Position numbers and translations under genes: made by a program. Shown here one piece after another: positions 1-7,746 of a stretch of DNA of 15,457 nucleotides. Source of the DNA: Euryarchaeota archaeon UBA130 (GTDB lineage: Archaea > Thermoplasmatota > Poseidoniia > Poseidoniales > Thalassarchaeaceae). The notes under the pieces were generated by a model, which was not told where the DNA came from, ran no database searches, and saw nothing but the letters and a program-made list of their open reading frames with translations. The stretch covers positions 1 to 15,457 of the forward strand of contig DAVY01000004.1 of assembly GCA_002505775.1 (NCBI GenBank), read 5' to 3'. How positions within the stretch are numbered: the stretch's first letter is position 1; each line of letters starts with the position of its first letter.

Positions 1-2016
1 GATTGTAGCTCCGGTCCAAGGTGTGTCAGTGACTCCGTCGCCTCCAGCTTCCCACATCCTGTCACAGTTGAAGTACTCTCCAAATGTTGGGACGTGATGG
101 AAGGTACAGACATCATATCCGGATCCTCCAACGTCACCGTTGTCTAGGAATGTGTGAGTACCACTGTCTCCAGCGTAATCAACGCCTACCATGGGCACAT
201 GCATGCCCATGTTCTCTCCGTCCTCCATCATTGCTGCGTGACCGAGCATCATTACTGCGTCGTACGCTTCAGAGGTGAAGATTCCAGTCTGGCATACTGA
301 GTCAGCTGCACAAGCTGCTGCGAAAACTCCTGCGCCTGCTGCAGCGGCTCTTGGCCTTGTGACCTCGATTCCGTTTGCTGCTGCTGGGTTGGTGTACTCC
401 TCTAGTGCTGCCGATCCAGCCATTCCGTCTGCGCTGAAAATTGGTATAGTAGCGCCCATGACTGCCATGGTCTCGACGATCATTGCACCGTCAGCGGCGT
501 ATGAACCGAGGAAGACTGAGTCACATCCTGCATCCATAACCGCCTGAACAGCGCTCTGGAAGTCTGTTGCAGTCTCCTCGTATCCTGCCTGTAGACAGAC
601 ATTGTCCGAGCCTAGGTTCTCTGCGACTGAATCTGCTAGACCTGCCCCGTAGCTGTTTGTCATGTGAACGACAGCGGTATTTGAAACACCGCTTGCTGCA
701 ATCATGTCAGCTGCTGCCTGGCCCTGTAGAGCGTCGCTTGGTACAATCCTGTAGAAGTGAGGGTATGCAGTTGCGTCGCTTAGAGCTGGCGATGTACTTG
801 CGTAGGAGATCATTGGGATTCCTGCTGCTGAAAGGATAGCGTTAGCACCTATTGAAGCACCGGAGCATGCTGCACCGGCTACTGCTACAACACCGGCGTC
901 CACAAGGGACTGGGCTGCTGTACCAGCCATTGTACCGTCACATCCTGAGTCCGCTTCGATAATCTCGAAGACATAGTCGTCACCCATTGCGTTTAGGTCA
1001 TCCATTGCGGCTCCCCATGCAAAGGTGAACGGTGCCGCGAACTGAGCGATTGGACCTGTTGCGTCATTCAGGAAACCCAGCTTGATTGTTACAGCTGGGT
1101 CTGCTGGAGCGACGAACATTGGGTTCTCTGCTCCCATGTAGTGTGCTGCTATCTCGTCTGCCACAGCGTGAGCTATGTCAGCGTCGAAGCCTACGACAGC
1201 ACCGGAGTCATCGTAACTCTCGAATGGAGGGTAGAACGGGTCCGTGCAAAGCCTTAGGCTTCCGGACTCGAGAACTGCTGTTAGGTCGCTTCCCTCAGTT
1301 GGTACTGGATAGGAAGTGGCTGTGTCCATTGTGGTGTCATCAGCCAGAGTTACAGCTCCATCGAAGTGGGCTCCGTAAATCAGGTCGTACTCACCAGAGT
1401 CGACCATTGCACCAATGGCCATGTTTAGCGCGCCCAATAGCTCCCCGGAGGAATCTCCTTGGACAGCCATACCGAAGTTCTCATCGGAGAAGGTAACCAT
1501 CAGTGTTCCCTCTAGTGATAGAACGGGTGCGTCACCCATTGCGTAGTGTACGTCACCGTTGTTCAAAGCGGCGATTACTGAAGGGAAGTCGTCATACGCA
1601 CTGATAGTGGCCGCACCTAGGTTGTCCTGAGCGTACAAATCCGAGGTGGTCCCGGACTGCACGCCTATTGTGGTGCCTGCTGCATTCAGGTCTGCGACTT
1701 CACTGATGGAAGCGGCGCCAGATCCACCGATTACACCCTGGCTACTTGTGTAGTAGGCCCTGGTGAAGTCGACAGCTTGCTCTCGCTCGTCAGTCTTCGT
1801 CATCGCCGATATGATGGCGTCGCACATATCGCCGGCATTCAGGTTGGGGATTATGGGGTCCCAAGCGGACTCCACGAAGTCTGCACTAACGTCGCTGGCC
1901 ATCGAAATGGACCAGTCTGGTGTGTCATCTTCATCGTCCCCACCAAGGCATCCGGCGAAAGCTGCCGCCAGCATGCTCATGGTAAGCATCATTGCAATCA
2001 TCTTGTTGTTCTTCAT
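1..2016 (-). CDS. Secreted solute-binding lipoprotein: permuted SBP_bac_3-like domain fused to LivK-type domain (3' end outside window)
   Basis: The frame is open from ATG at 2016 to base 1 (672 codons, no stop), so the C terminus is missing. Residues 1-23 are a lipoprotein signal: Lys/Asn-rich start, hydrophobic stretch, then lipobox F-A-G-C with Cys23, followed by an acidic linker (GGDDEDD). Residues about 43-222 match the middle and end of a polar-amino-acid-binding (SBP_bac_3, HisJ/GlnH-like) domain: a W52-D-P-I-I-P-N-L-N-A-G-D segment, T-K-T-D-E-R78, V-D-F84, G122-T-T, G-D162 and E-Y-D-L-I. The usual first segment of that domain (L254-R-L-C-T-D-P-F-Y-P-P-F265, then V-V-G-F-D) comes afterwards, at about 250-296. 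From about 309 to the edge lies a LivK/Peripla_BP_6-type domain (I-K-L-G-F-L-N-D-A-T-G-P start). The likely role is capture of amino acids or similar solutes at the cell surface for ABC uptake. The ligand is unknown and no transporter genes are in view. A strong TATA box at 2050-2062 supports the start. Confidence 0.9.
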   Translation of the reverse strand, partial: MKNNKMIAMMLTMSMLAAAFAGCLGGDDEDDTPDWSISMASDVSADFVESAWDPIIPNLNAGDMCDAIISAMTKTDEREQAVDFTRAYYTSSQGVIGGSGAASISEVADLNAAGTTIGVQSGTTSDLYAQDNLGAATISAYDDFPSVIAALNNGDVHYAMGDAPVLSLEGTLMVTFSDENFGMAVQGDSSGELLGALNMAIGAMVDSGEYDLIYGAHFDGAVTLADDTTMDTATSYPVPTEGSDLTAVLESGSLRLCTDPFYPPFESYDDSGAVVGFDADIAHAVADEIAAHYMGAENPMFVAPADPAVTIKLGFLNDATGPIAQFAAPFTFAWGAAMDDLNAMGDDYVFEIIEADSGCDGTMAGTAAQSLVDAGVVAVAGAACSGASIGANAILSAAGIPMISYASTSPALSDATAYPHFYRIVPSDALQGQAAADMIAASGVSNTAVVHMTNSYGAGLADSVAENLGSDNVCLQAGYEETATDFQSAVQAVMDAGCDSVFLGSYAADGAMIVETMAVMGATIPIFSADGMAGSAALEEYTNPAAANGIEVTRPRAAAAGAGVFAAACAADSVCQTGIFTSEAYDAVMMLGHAAMMEDGENMGMHVPMVGVDYAGDSGTHTFLDNGDVGGSGYDVCTFHHVPTFGEYFNCDRMWEAGGDGVTDTPWTGATI

Positions 2017-2049
2017 AGAAACTCACGTTCCAGTGCTCGCACGACGCAG

Positions 2050-2062
2050 TATATATTTTATA
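2050..2062 (-). promoter_or_regulatory. TATA box of the solute-binding lipoprotein gene
   Basis: Read on the minus strand this is TATAAAATATATA, a strong archaeal TATA box. Its centre is about 40 bases before the ATG at 2016, so transcription should start near 2030 and give a leader of roughly 14 bases. The placement follows the usual archaeal spacing of about 25-27 bases and was not measured. Confidence 0.7.
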
Positions 2063-2066
2063 GAGA

Positions 2067-2104
2067 TTCTCAAAAAAAAGTCAAAAAATCGTGTTTTTTG
2101 AGAA
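2067..2104. repeat. 11-bp inverted repeat in divergent promoter region, possible operator
   Basis: TTCTCAAAAAA at 2067-2077 is matched by its exact reverse complement TTTTTTGAGAA at 2094-2104, with a 16-base spacer. It lies directly upstream of the TATA box of the minus-strand lipoprotein gene, between that gene and purM. An operator or activator site for one or both genes is one reading. The arms are mostly A/T runs, so a chance palindrome in AT-rich promoter DNA cannot be excluded. Confidence 0.4.
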
Positions 2105-2194
2105 AAAGGCTCTTAATCTTATTTTTTATTTGCAGGGATGTAGTGGTGGCAGTCCAACCAAGAAAATCATGAACTAGGGGCTTGTGGCTATGTT

Positions 2195-3292
2195 GTGAGT
2201 GTAAGGCCCATGGACTATGCAAGTAGTGGGGTAGATATTGATCTGGAAGGCGAAGCAGTGGGGGCACTCGTGGGAGCATTGAGTCTCTCAACTAGGCCAA
2301 AGGGGAGTATAGGCGCTCCTGTGGATCTTCCCGGGGGTTTTGGTGGCTTAGTTGAGTTTGGGGACAAGTATCTTGCCTTGGCAACCGATGGTGTTGGTAG
2401 TAAGTTGACTGTTGCAAACCAGGTTGGCCATTGGGCTGGTGTTGGTATAGACTGCATGGCGATGAACGTCAATGACTTGCTATGCGTGGGGGCAGAGCCA
2501 ATCGCGTTCGTGGATTACATAGCCGTTCCAAGGCCCGATCCTGAGGTTCATGCCGCTATCGGAAGAAGCCTGACTGAGGCATGTCGCAGAGCCAAGGTCA
2601 CTCTGGCGGGGGGGGAAACTGCGAGTCTTCCCGGTATCGTGAACGAGCTTGACCTGTCCGGTACTGCTCTCGGGTGGCTTGATAGGGGGTCAGAAATCAC
2701 GGGTGCAAACCTCCAGGAGGGAGATGTATTGATCGGATTGCCGTCTTCTGGAGTTCATTCCAACGGCCTTTCTTTGGTTCGCAGTGTTGTAGATCATTGT
2801 GACGCCTCTTGGGATGATATAGCTCCTTTCAGTGTCGAGGATGGGAGGGTCGAGAGATTTAGGCAAGGGGAGTTGACACTTGGGGAGGTTTTCTTGAATC
2901 CGACACGTATCTATTGTGACCCGATAGTTGATCTGATCCAGAAAGGCCCATGTGATGCTTCGTGCATTCACGCGATATGCCATGTCACAGGTGGTGGGTT
3001 ATCCAATCTATTACGACTCCATGACTCTCTTGGTTGGCACATTGATTCCCCCCTCCCCGTATTGGAAGAGTTCTCATGGATTCAGGAGATGGGTTCGATA
3101 GAAATCCGTGAAATGTACCGTACTTTCAACATGGGCATGGGAATGGTGATCGCGGTTTCCGAGGAAGTATCTGAGTCGGTTTTGGAGTGGGTTTCTGGAA
3201 AGGTCCCTGGATCGGCTATCGTCGGCAGAGTCACTGATAATGGCAGAGTTGTCACTCATTTGGACCCGGCTGTAAGATTCGATACGTACTGA
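2195..3292 (+). CDS. purM: Phosphoribosylformylglycinamidine cyclo-ligase (AIR synthetase)
   Basis: PurM catalyses ATP-dependent closure of FGAM to AIR, the fifth step of purine synthesis in the cytoplasm. The AIRS N-terminal domain begins with Y-A-S-S-G-V-D-I-D (compare the YK-AGVDI start of bacterial PurM). It continues with A-T-D65-G-V-G-S-K, the G-I-D-C-M-A-M-N-V-N-D-L stretch (84-95) and G-G-E-T-A-S-L-P-G (139-147). The C-terminal domain shows G-L-P-S-S-G-V-H-S-N-G-L (181-192) and H-V-T-G-G-G near 265. The length of 365 residues is close to the family norm of about 345. The GTG at 2195 opens the frame; an ATG at 2210 (M-D-Y-A-S-S-G) is an equally credible start, and no clear Shine-Dalgarno decides it. 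The gene is divergent from the lipoprotein gene and followed 41 bases later by trm1, with which it may be co-transcribed. Confidence 0.95.
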   Translation: MSVRPMDYASSGVDIDLEGEAVGALVGALSLSTRPKGSIGAPVDLPGGFGGLVEFGDKYLALATDGVGSKLTVANQVGHWAGVGIDCMAMNVNDLLCVGAEPIAFVDYIAVPRPDPEVHAAIGRSLTEACRRAKVTLAGGETASLPGIVNELDLSGTALGWLDRGSEITGANLQEGDVLIGLPSSGVHSNGLSLVRSVVDHCDASWDDIAPFSVEDGRVERFRQGELTLGEVFLNPTRIYCDPIVDLIQKGPCDASCIHAICHVTGGGLSNLLRLHDSLGWHIDSPLPVLEEFSWIQEMGSIEIREMYRTFNMGMGMVIAVSEEVSESVLEWVSGKVPGSAIVGRVTDNGRVVTHLDPAVRFDTY

Positions 3293-3333
3293 TTAGCAGT
3301 CAATACCTTGTGTTATGGGTGCCTCCGACTAGC

Positions 3334-4665
3334 ATGAGTGAGGATGTATCCGACGATTGGCCGGGTGTCGTCCACAGAGAGGGGAGGACTCTGACTAGGG
3401 TATCTATGGCACCGGATTCCAGTAGGTCTGGGCCCGTATCAAGAAGGGGAGGGGGCGTTTTTCTGAATCCCGCGATGTCCGGAAGTAGAACGAGAAGTGT
3501 GCTTCTATTGGACTACGCCATGGAGAGTGGGATGCTAGGGGAAGGAACTGTGTATGCATTGGATGGTTTAGCGGCCTCTGGGATACGTGCTAGAAGATGG
3601 TTAAATGAGCTCCCTGCGAACAAGGCGGAGAGGTTAGATGTGGCAATTTCTGATTTGGATAAGAATTCTCTCAGCTGGGCAATGAGGAGCCATGATGAGT
3701 TTCCTCCGGTACATGGGAAGGGATCTCTGAAAAGTTCAGTAGGGGACCTCAGGAAGGTAGTTCTGGCACACGGCCGTCACTGGGTGGACATCGACCCATT
3801 CGGCTCTCCTCTTCCGTTTCTGGACGTTTCGCTACAGTCTCTTGCCAGAAGTGGAGTCATCGAAGTTAGCGCTACGGATACCGCTGCTCTGACGGGATCT
3901 TCTAGGGGGGCGATGCTTCGCAGATATGGTTCTAGGGTGAGGACAGATGGATTGGCGCACGACTCGGCTCTGAGAGTGATGATGGGAAATCTTGCTAGAA
4001 CCGCGGCTAGGCACGATCGCGCCATAGAGCCGTTACTTTCCATCTGGGACTCTCATCATCTAAGAGTTTCTTCCAGGGTAGTAAGAAGCAAGGAGGGAGC
4101 GAATTTGATGGAGGAAGGACTCGGATGGAGGGTGCATTCCCCTACTGAGGCAGAGGTAGAGTGTTCCGTTGAATCCGGATTACATCCGGAGCTTTCAATG
4201 GACAGCCTCCCCATGACTTGTTTGTTGCCACTGTCGTTCCCTGTTAATCGTAGGGACTCACGAGTTTCTGGACCGCTCTGGGTTGGAAGCCTGGGGGACC
4301 AGGGAGCGATGCATTCAATGACTGAGCAGAAAGCAATGAGGATGTGTGTTGCTGAGTATGAAGAGGGGGACATAGCGGGGTGGTCTAAGAGGGACTTTGA
4401 GATGGAGAAGCGTAGGGTTCTAAGGTCTGTAAGAAATATTGAATCTGAGGGGTCTGTAATTGATGCCGCTCACCATATCTTGGTAGATGATCTATCCAGC
4501 TGGTTGGGGGTTGGGTCTCCTCCCAGTCCCACGCTTATGGTCGAGGAGCTAAGGAAGCTTGGTTACAGAGCCTCCTTGGCCCACTATGGTAAGCCCTCAT
4601 TCAAGACAGATGCTAGCTGGGACGATATCGTAGAGGTATCGTTGGGGCATCAACCACCGATGTAG
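3334..4665 (+). CDS. trm1: tRNA (guanine26-N2)-dimethyltransferase Trm1
   Basis: Trm1 uses S-adenosylmethionine to make N2,N2-dimethylguanosine at position 26 of tRNA; it is typical of archaea and eukaryotes. Visible signatures, numbered from the ATG at 3334, are V-F-L-N-P-A-M (42-48), the SAM-binding D-G-L-A-A-S-G-I-R-A-R-R-W (from 77), the catalytic D-I-D-P-F-G-S-P (152-159) and A-T-D-T-A-A-L-T-G (180-188). The 443-residue length fits the family. The C-terminal half is the usual poorly conserved Trm1 C-terminal domain. A GTG at 3310 would add eight residues (L-W-V-P-P-T-S), but the ATG gives a more natural start (M-S-E-D). It is probably co-transcribed with purM. The 3' end overlaps the convergent moaA by 16 bases. 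Confidence 0.93.
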   Translation: MSEDVSDDWPGVVHREGRTLTRVSMAPDSSRSGPVSRRGGGVFLNPAMSGSRTRSVLLLDYAMESGMLGEGTVYALDGLAASGIRARRWLNELPANKAERLDVAISDLDKNSLSWAMRSHDEFPPVHGKGSLKSSVGDLRKVVLAHGRHWVDIDPFGSPLPFLDVSLQSLARSGVIEVSATDTAALTGSSRGAMLRRYGSRVRTDGLAHDSALRVMMGNLARTAARHDRAIEPLLSIWDSHHLRVSSRVVRSKEGANLMEEGLGWRVHSPTEAEVECSVESGLHPELSMDSLPMTCLLPLSFPVNRRDSRVSGPLWVGSLGDQGAMHSMTEQKAMRMCVAEYEEGDIAGWSKRDFEMEKRRVLRSVRNIESEGSVIDAAHHILVDDLSSWLGVGSPPSPTLMVEELRKLGYRASLAHYGKPSFKTDASWDDIVEVSLGHQPPM

Positions 4666-5648
4666 GACATCTCGACTCTGTTTGCAATGGATGATTTCTG
4701 GCTACGGATTTCGGAGTATCTATCCTCTCTTGATTTCCAGATTTGTTTTATCAAGTTAGAAATTTCAGTATCGTCTTTACCATCCCTCATAAGTGACAGG
4801 ATGTCCAAGCCTCTATTGGAAAATAGACACGTGAATAGCTTGCCGTCCGAACTTATCCGAGCCCGTGTACACTCGCCGCAGAAGGGCTCAGTTACACTTG
4901 ATATTATCCCTATCTCTCCTCCATTGGGTAAGCGATAATTCTTGGATACGTCACTTGGGTTATTTGCAGGGATTGCACTAAGTTCGCCTATTACATCCCT
5001 TATTTCATCGGCGCTTACTACGTCATCCATACTCCAGCCATTGGTATTGCCGACATCCATGTATTCGATGAATCGGACTGCTATGTCCCTGTCAGAGAAT
5101 CTTTCTACTAATTGTAGGATCTCATGCTCATTAGCGTCCCTTTTGACAACCGTGTTAATTTTGATCGGTCCAAGACCAACGGATTCTGCGGCTTCTATTC
5201 CAGCCAAAACGGCGGCAACTGTATGTCCAGAATCGGTTATTGTGGCAAATGTGGATTCATCCAGTGCATCTAAGCTCACAGTGATACGATCCAATCCTGC
5301 TGCTGAGAGGGAGGGGGCATAGCGGGGTAAAAGAACACCATTCGTTGTCATTGCCACCTCTACATCTCTCAAAGATAGCATTGAAATGAGTTGGTGGATA
5401 TTCTTTCGTAGTAAAGGCTCTCCACCTGTTAATCGAATCTTCTTGACTCCTAGAGAGATGAAGATTCCTGCTAACCTATCTATCTCCTCAAATGTCATTA
5501 TGTTGTCTTTGGGCATGAATGGGAAGTCCTTCCCGAAAATCTCCTTTGGCATACAGTATGTGCATCTGAAATTACATCTGTCAGTTACAGAAATCCTCAG
5601 ATCACGCAATGGTCTTCCAAAGGAATCCCTCAAATCTGCGACTGCCAC
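4650..5648 (-). CDS. moaA: GTP 3',8-cyclase MoaA (radical SAM, molybdenum cofactor synthesis)
   Basis: MoaA converts GTP to 3',8-cyclo-7,8-dihydro-GTP, the first step of molybdopterin synthesis, using two [4Fe-4S] clusters. The radical-SAM motif C25-x3-C29-x2-C32 is intact, followed by G-G-E-P (75-78). The second cluster is bound by C257-x2-C260-x13-C274, with the substrate-binding R262 and R264 between them. The protein ends in the G331-G332 tail that the enzyme needs, so the gene is complete at 332 residues, the normal length. The start is GTG at 5648 (M-A-V-A-D-L-R-D-S-F-G-R-P), with GAGGT three bases upstream. The start lies only 21 bases from the divergent nfuA start, a setting that would fit shared control of a double Fe-S enzyme and an Fe-S carrier. 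No other moa or mob gene is in the window. Confidence 0.96.
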   Translation of the reverse strand: MAVADLRDSFGRPLRDLRISVTDRCNFRCTYCMPKEIFGKDFPFMPKDNIMTFEEIDRLAGIFISLGVKKIRLTGGEPLLRKNIHQLISMLSLRDVEVAMTTNGVLLPRYAPSLSAAGLDRITVSLDALDESTFATITDSGHTVAAVLAGIEAAESVGLGPIKINTVVKRDANEHEILQLVERFSDRDIAVRFIEYMDVGNTNGWSMDDVVSADEIRDVIGELSAIPANNPSDVSKNYRLPNGGEIGIISSVTEPFCGECTRARISSDGKLFTCLFSNRGLDILSLMRDGKDDTEISNLIKQIWKSREDRYSEIRSQKSSIANRVEMSYIGG

Positions 5649-5669
5649 GATACCTCGAAGGGACGTTTA

Positions 5670-6293
5670 GTGATAGTGGTACCTGAGCAAGCCTTGAAGA
5701 ATGACCCAGTGCTACGGCACATGAAAGATATGCTGAGTTTCAGTCCCAAGGCTAGGGAAATGCTTGATCAATTCGCTGAAGCCGCTGACGAGATTGATGA
5801 GGTGTGCCTTCGGGTTGAGATTACCGGACGGAGCCACAATGGTTTCCAATATGATTTGCAATTTATCGAGAGGAAGGATTCCAAGGAAGGTGACCATGAA
5901 ATCAATGTGGACGGCATGCGTGTGTTCATTGATCCACGAAGTGCCAAGTACATCGATGGTACGACACTCGACTACCAAGAGACTCTCATGGGTGGTGGTT
6001 TCAGTTTCGACAATCCTAATCCCCTGTGGATGGATGATATATCCAAGGCTGTGGCGGAGATAATTGAAAGTGAGGTTAATCCCGCTGTAGCCTCGCATGG
6101 TGGGCATGTGGAGCTAATGGGAGTTGAAGATGGAAAAGCGGTTATTGTATTCGGTGGCGGATGTCAGGGGTGCGGGATGGCGGATGTGACTCTCAAGCAA
6201 GGCGTTGAGACCATGATTAAGGACAATGTACCATCAATCTCTGAAGTAATTGACGCGACTGATCACGCCGCTGGAGAGAATCCTTTTTACTAA
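5670..6293 (+). CDS. nfuA: NfuA-like Fe-S carrier: cysteine-less A-type domain plus NifU C-terminal domain
   Basis: The 207-residue protein has the two-domain plan of bacterial NfuA, which carries [4Fe-4S] clusters to client enzymes. Residues about 20-118 resemble the A-type (IscA/HesB) scaffold, ending in G-G-G-F-S-F-D-N-P-N-P (108-118). All cluster cysteines of true A-type proteins are absent, as in NfuA. Residues about 125-195 are the Nfu domain with V-N-P-A-V-A-S-H-G-G-H-V and the cluster motif G-G-G-C165-Q-G-C168. The C terminus (G-E-N-P-F-Y) also resembles the NfuA end (GEHSYY). The start is GTG at 5670, with a purine-rich GAAGGGA upstream; the next in-frame ATG lies well inside the protein. 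It is divergent from moaA and abuts the convergent PAC2 gene with no gap. NfuA is mainly a bacterial family, so gene transfer into this lineage is likely. Confidence 0.9.
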   Translation: MIVVPEQALKNDPVLRHMKDMLSFSPKAREMLDQFAEAADEIDEVCLRVEITGRSHNGFQYDLQFIERKDSKEGDHEINVDGMRVFIDPRSAKYIDGTTLDYQETLMGGGFSFDNPNPLWMDDISKAVAEIIESEVNPAVASHGGHVELMGVEDGKAVIVFGGGCQGCGMADVTLKQGVETMIKDNVPSISEVIDATDHAAGENPFY

Positions 6294-7085
6294 TCAAACC
6301 ATCATTGGGACGTCGTCTTCATCGTCCGGACCGGGAGCTGGAAGAGCGGTCGATTGCGCTCTCTCGAAAGCCTCTCTTACTTTCTGCTCTATTTCCTTGG
6401 CATCTTCCAAGAGCTCCTGCACTGGTATCTCCATATCCATCAGATCACTCAATCCGTCAATGGCTATCAGCGCCGCTCTGGCATCTGGGTACATCGGGTT
6501 GCATTCTGCAAGGAGAGCAGTTATCTCAAGTCCCCTTCTTTCGCCTTCAGCAATCAGATAGCCGGTTATGCCAGAAACAATGCCATTCTGAATCCTATTT
6601 ATGCCAGCACTGTCAAGGGCCTCACGACCTATTGGTTTGGAAGAGACTCCCCAAAGGTCACTATCCTCCTTAATTCCGAGATCGTTACTTATTACACCGT
6701 CGACTACGTAGAGCCTCTCGAAACCTCCTTTGGTGAACCATTCCAAAACAGTCTCACCGAAATAGGCGTCATTTTCTGGAGGAAACTGTATCTCGGAGGT
6801 GAATACTCCCAGTCCATCGCCCTGATATACTCTGACAGGATGTTTTGGTACTGAATCATGTATCAACGCTATTGCGGGAAATTTGGGGTGCATTACGGTC
6901 CCCATTGGAGACAGATCGAGTGATCTTATGAGGTGCGATGCTGCTATCACTCCTACGGAACCAACGGTCGAGAATCCGCATACGGCAATGCCCCCGAGTG
7001 TTGAAGGGTCAGCATCGGTATGCAAAACCAGAGGATAGGCACTGTTGGACTCTCCGGACACATATGCTCCTGTGGGCGGATGCAT
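6294..7085 (-). CDS. PAC2-family protein (proteasome assembly chaperone homologue), first copy
   Basis: PAC2-family proteins help assemble or activate the 20S proteasome in eukaryotes and archaea. This 263-residue copy shows the family pattern: I-A-V-C-G-F-S-T-V-G-S-V-G-V-I-A after an N-terminal strand, then F-T-S-E-I-Q-F-P-P, L-Y-V-V-D-G-V, and the glycine-rich G-I-V-S-G-I-T-G-Y-L-I-A-E-G, followed by P-D-A-R-A-A. It ends in a charged helix and an acidic tail (D-D-E-D-D-V-P-M-M-V) with no hydrophobic-Tyr-X terminus, unlike the second copy at 12384-13187. The ATG at 7085 is preferred; extending to 7103 would use TTG. Its stop codon directly abuts that of nfuA. Assignment to the family is good, but the exact role is not proved. 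Confidence 0.85.
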   Translation of the reverse strand: MHPPTGAYVSGESNSAYPLVLHTDADPSTLGGIAVCGFSTVGSVGVIAASHLIRSLDLSPMGTVMHPKFPAIALIHDSVPKHPVRVYQGDGLGVFTSEIQFPPENDAYFGETVLEWFTKGGFERLYVVDGVISNDLGIKEDSDLWGVSSKPIGREALDSAGINRIQNGIVSGITGYLIAEGERRGLEITALLAECNPMYPDARAALIAIDGLSDLMDMEIPVQELLEDAKEIEQKVREAFERAQSTALPAPGPDDEDDVPMMV

Positions 7086-7187
7086 TTCAATATCTCGTTT
7101 CAACCATGAAGGTTCTATTGTTACTAACTTGTGTTACAGAATACGAAGAAAAAATAACTTCAAATAACCCCCTCATCAGGCACTTCT

Positions 7188-7745
7188 GTGGAAGTCCAAG
7201 ACTCAGGCCCGATGGGACGCATTTTCATCAGGGTGGGATCAGAGGAAATCGATCTTACTGGTAGCGACGGCGAGATGATAACAAATCTGGGCAAAATACT
7301 CAAGACGGACACTTGGCAATCCTCCCTCTCAAAGATTAGGAAGGCAAGGGATACAGCAATAGAGGCTGCTACAAGATCGGCTCTAGATGCGAAAATACCG
7401 GAGAGGGGGTCCTCATTCGGGCATCTTCTCAGCTCATGCGGAATTCACAAGACGGGGGATGTCATACTTGCATGCATTCACTATCTTAGGTCGGTCGAAA
7501 GGGAGTCCAACACCCCTCCTCGGGAGATAAGGAGGCTGATATCTCAGACAGGAAGGTGGACGGAGGAAGAGGTAGAGAAGTGGAACCTCTCTTTGTACAT
7601 CAATAGAATGATTGAGGGAGGGGCAACTGGGCGTGGTAAGGGGCCCCTTCTGACGTATCCCGCGAACTCTGAAGAGAAGAATAGATTCGTCATTTTGACC
7701 GATGCGGGGCTCGATTATCTCGAAGACCTGTCTATCGGTGAGTAA
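7188..7745 (+). CDS. Conserved-looking protein with predicted C-terminal winged helix
   Basis: I do not recognise a named family. The 185-residue protein starts with a short beta-rich segment (I-F-I-R-V-G-S-E-E-I-D-L-T) and a basic helix (48-65). Residues about 76-180 look like an archaeal winged helix-turn-helix: I-H-K-T-G-D-V-I-L-A-C-I-H-Y-L-R helix, P-P-R-E-I-R-R-L-I helix, Y-I-N-R-M-I-E-G-G recognition-like helix, a glycine-rich wing, then F-V-I-L-T-D-A-G-L-D-Y-L-E. DNA or RNA binding is an inference. The start is GTG at 7188, preceded by an AT-rich TATA-like stretch near 7149-7169; the ATG at 7212 (M-G-R-I-F) is an alternative. The pentapeptide-repeat gene begins one base after its stop, so the two are probably translated together. 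Confidence 0.8.
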   Translation: MEVQDSGPMGRIFIRVGSEEIDLTGSDGEMITNLGKILKTDTWQSSLSKIRKARDTAIEAATRSALDAKIPERGSSFGHLLSSCGIHKTGDVILACIHYLRSVERESNTPPREIRRLISQTGRWTEEEVEKWNLSLYINRMIEGGATGRGKGPLLTYPANSEEKNRFVILTDAGLDYLEDLSIGE

Positions 7746-7746
7746 C

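Noticed and set aside
84..1496. Several plus-strand open frames (84-278, 275-547, 567-839, 1086-1496)
   Set aside because: They lie opposite the continuous minus-strand lipoprotein gene, which has a signal peptide, promoter and family matches; the plus frames are Arg/Leu/Ser-rich shadows.
1..2016. Frameshift or two separate genes as the explanation of the mixed binding domains
   Set aside because: The frame is continuous for 672 codons with a single signal peptide and no internal stop, so no frameshift is needed; a misassembly still cannot be fully excluded.
1763..2172. Plus-strand frames crossing the lipoprotein start and the AT-rich spacer
   Set aside because: They overlap the lipoprotein signal-peptide region and its promoter, and show no family features.
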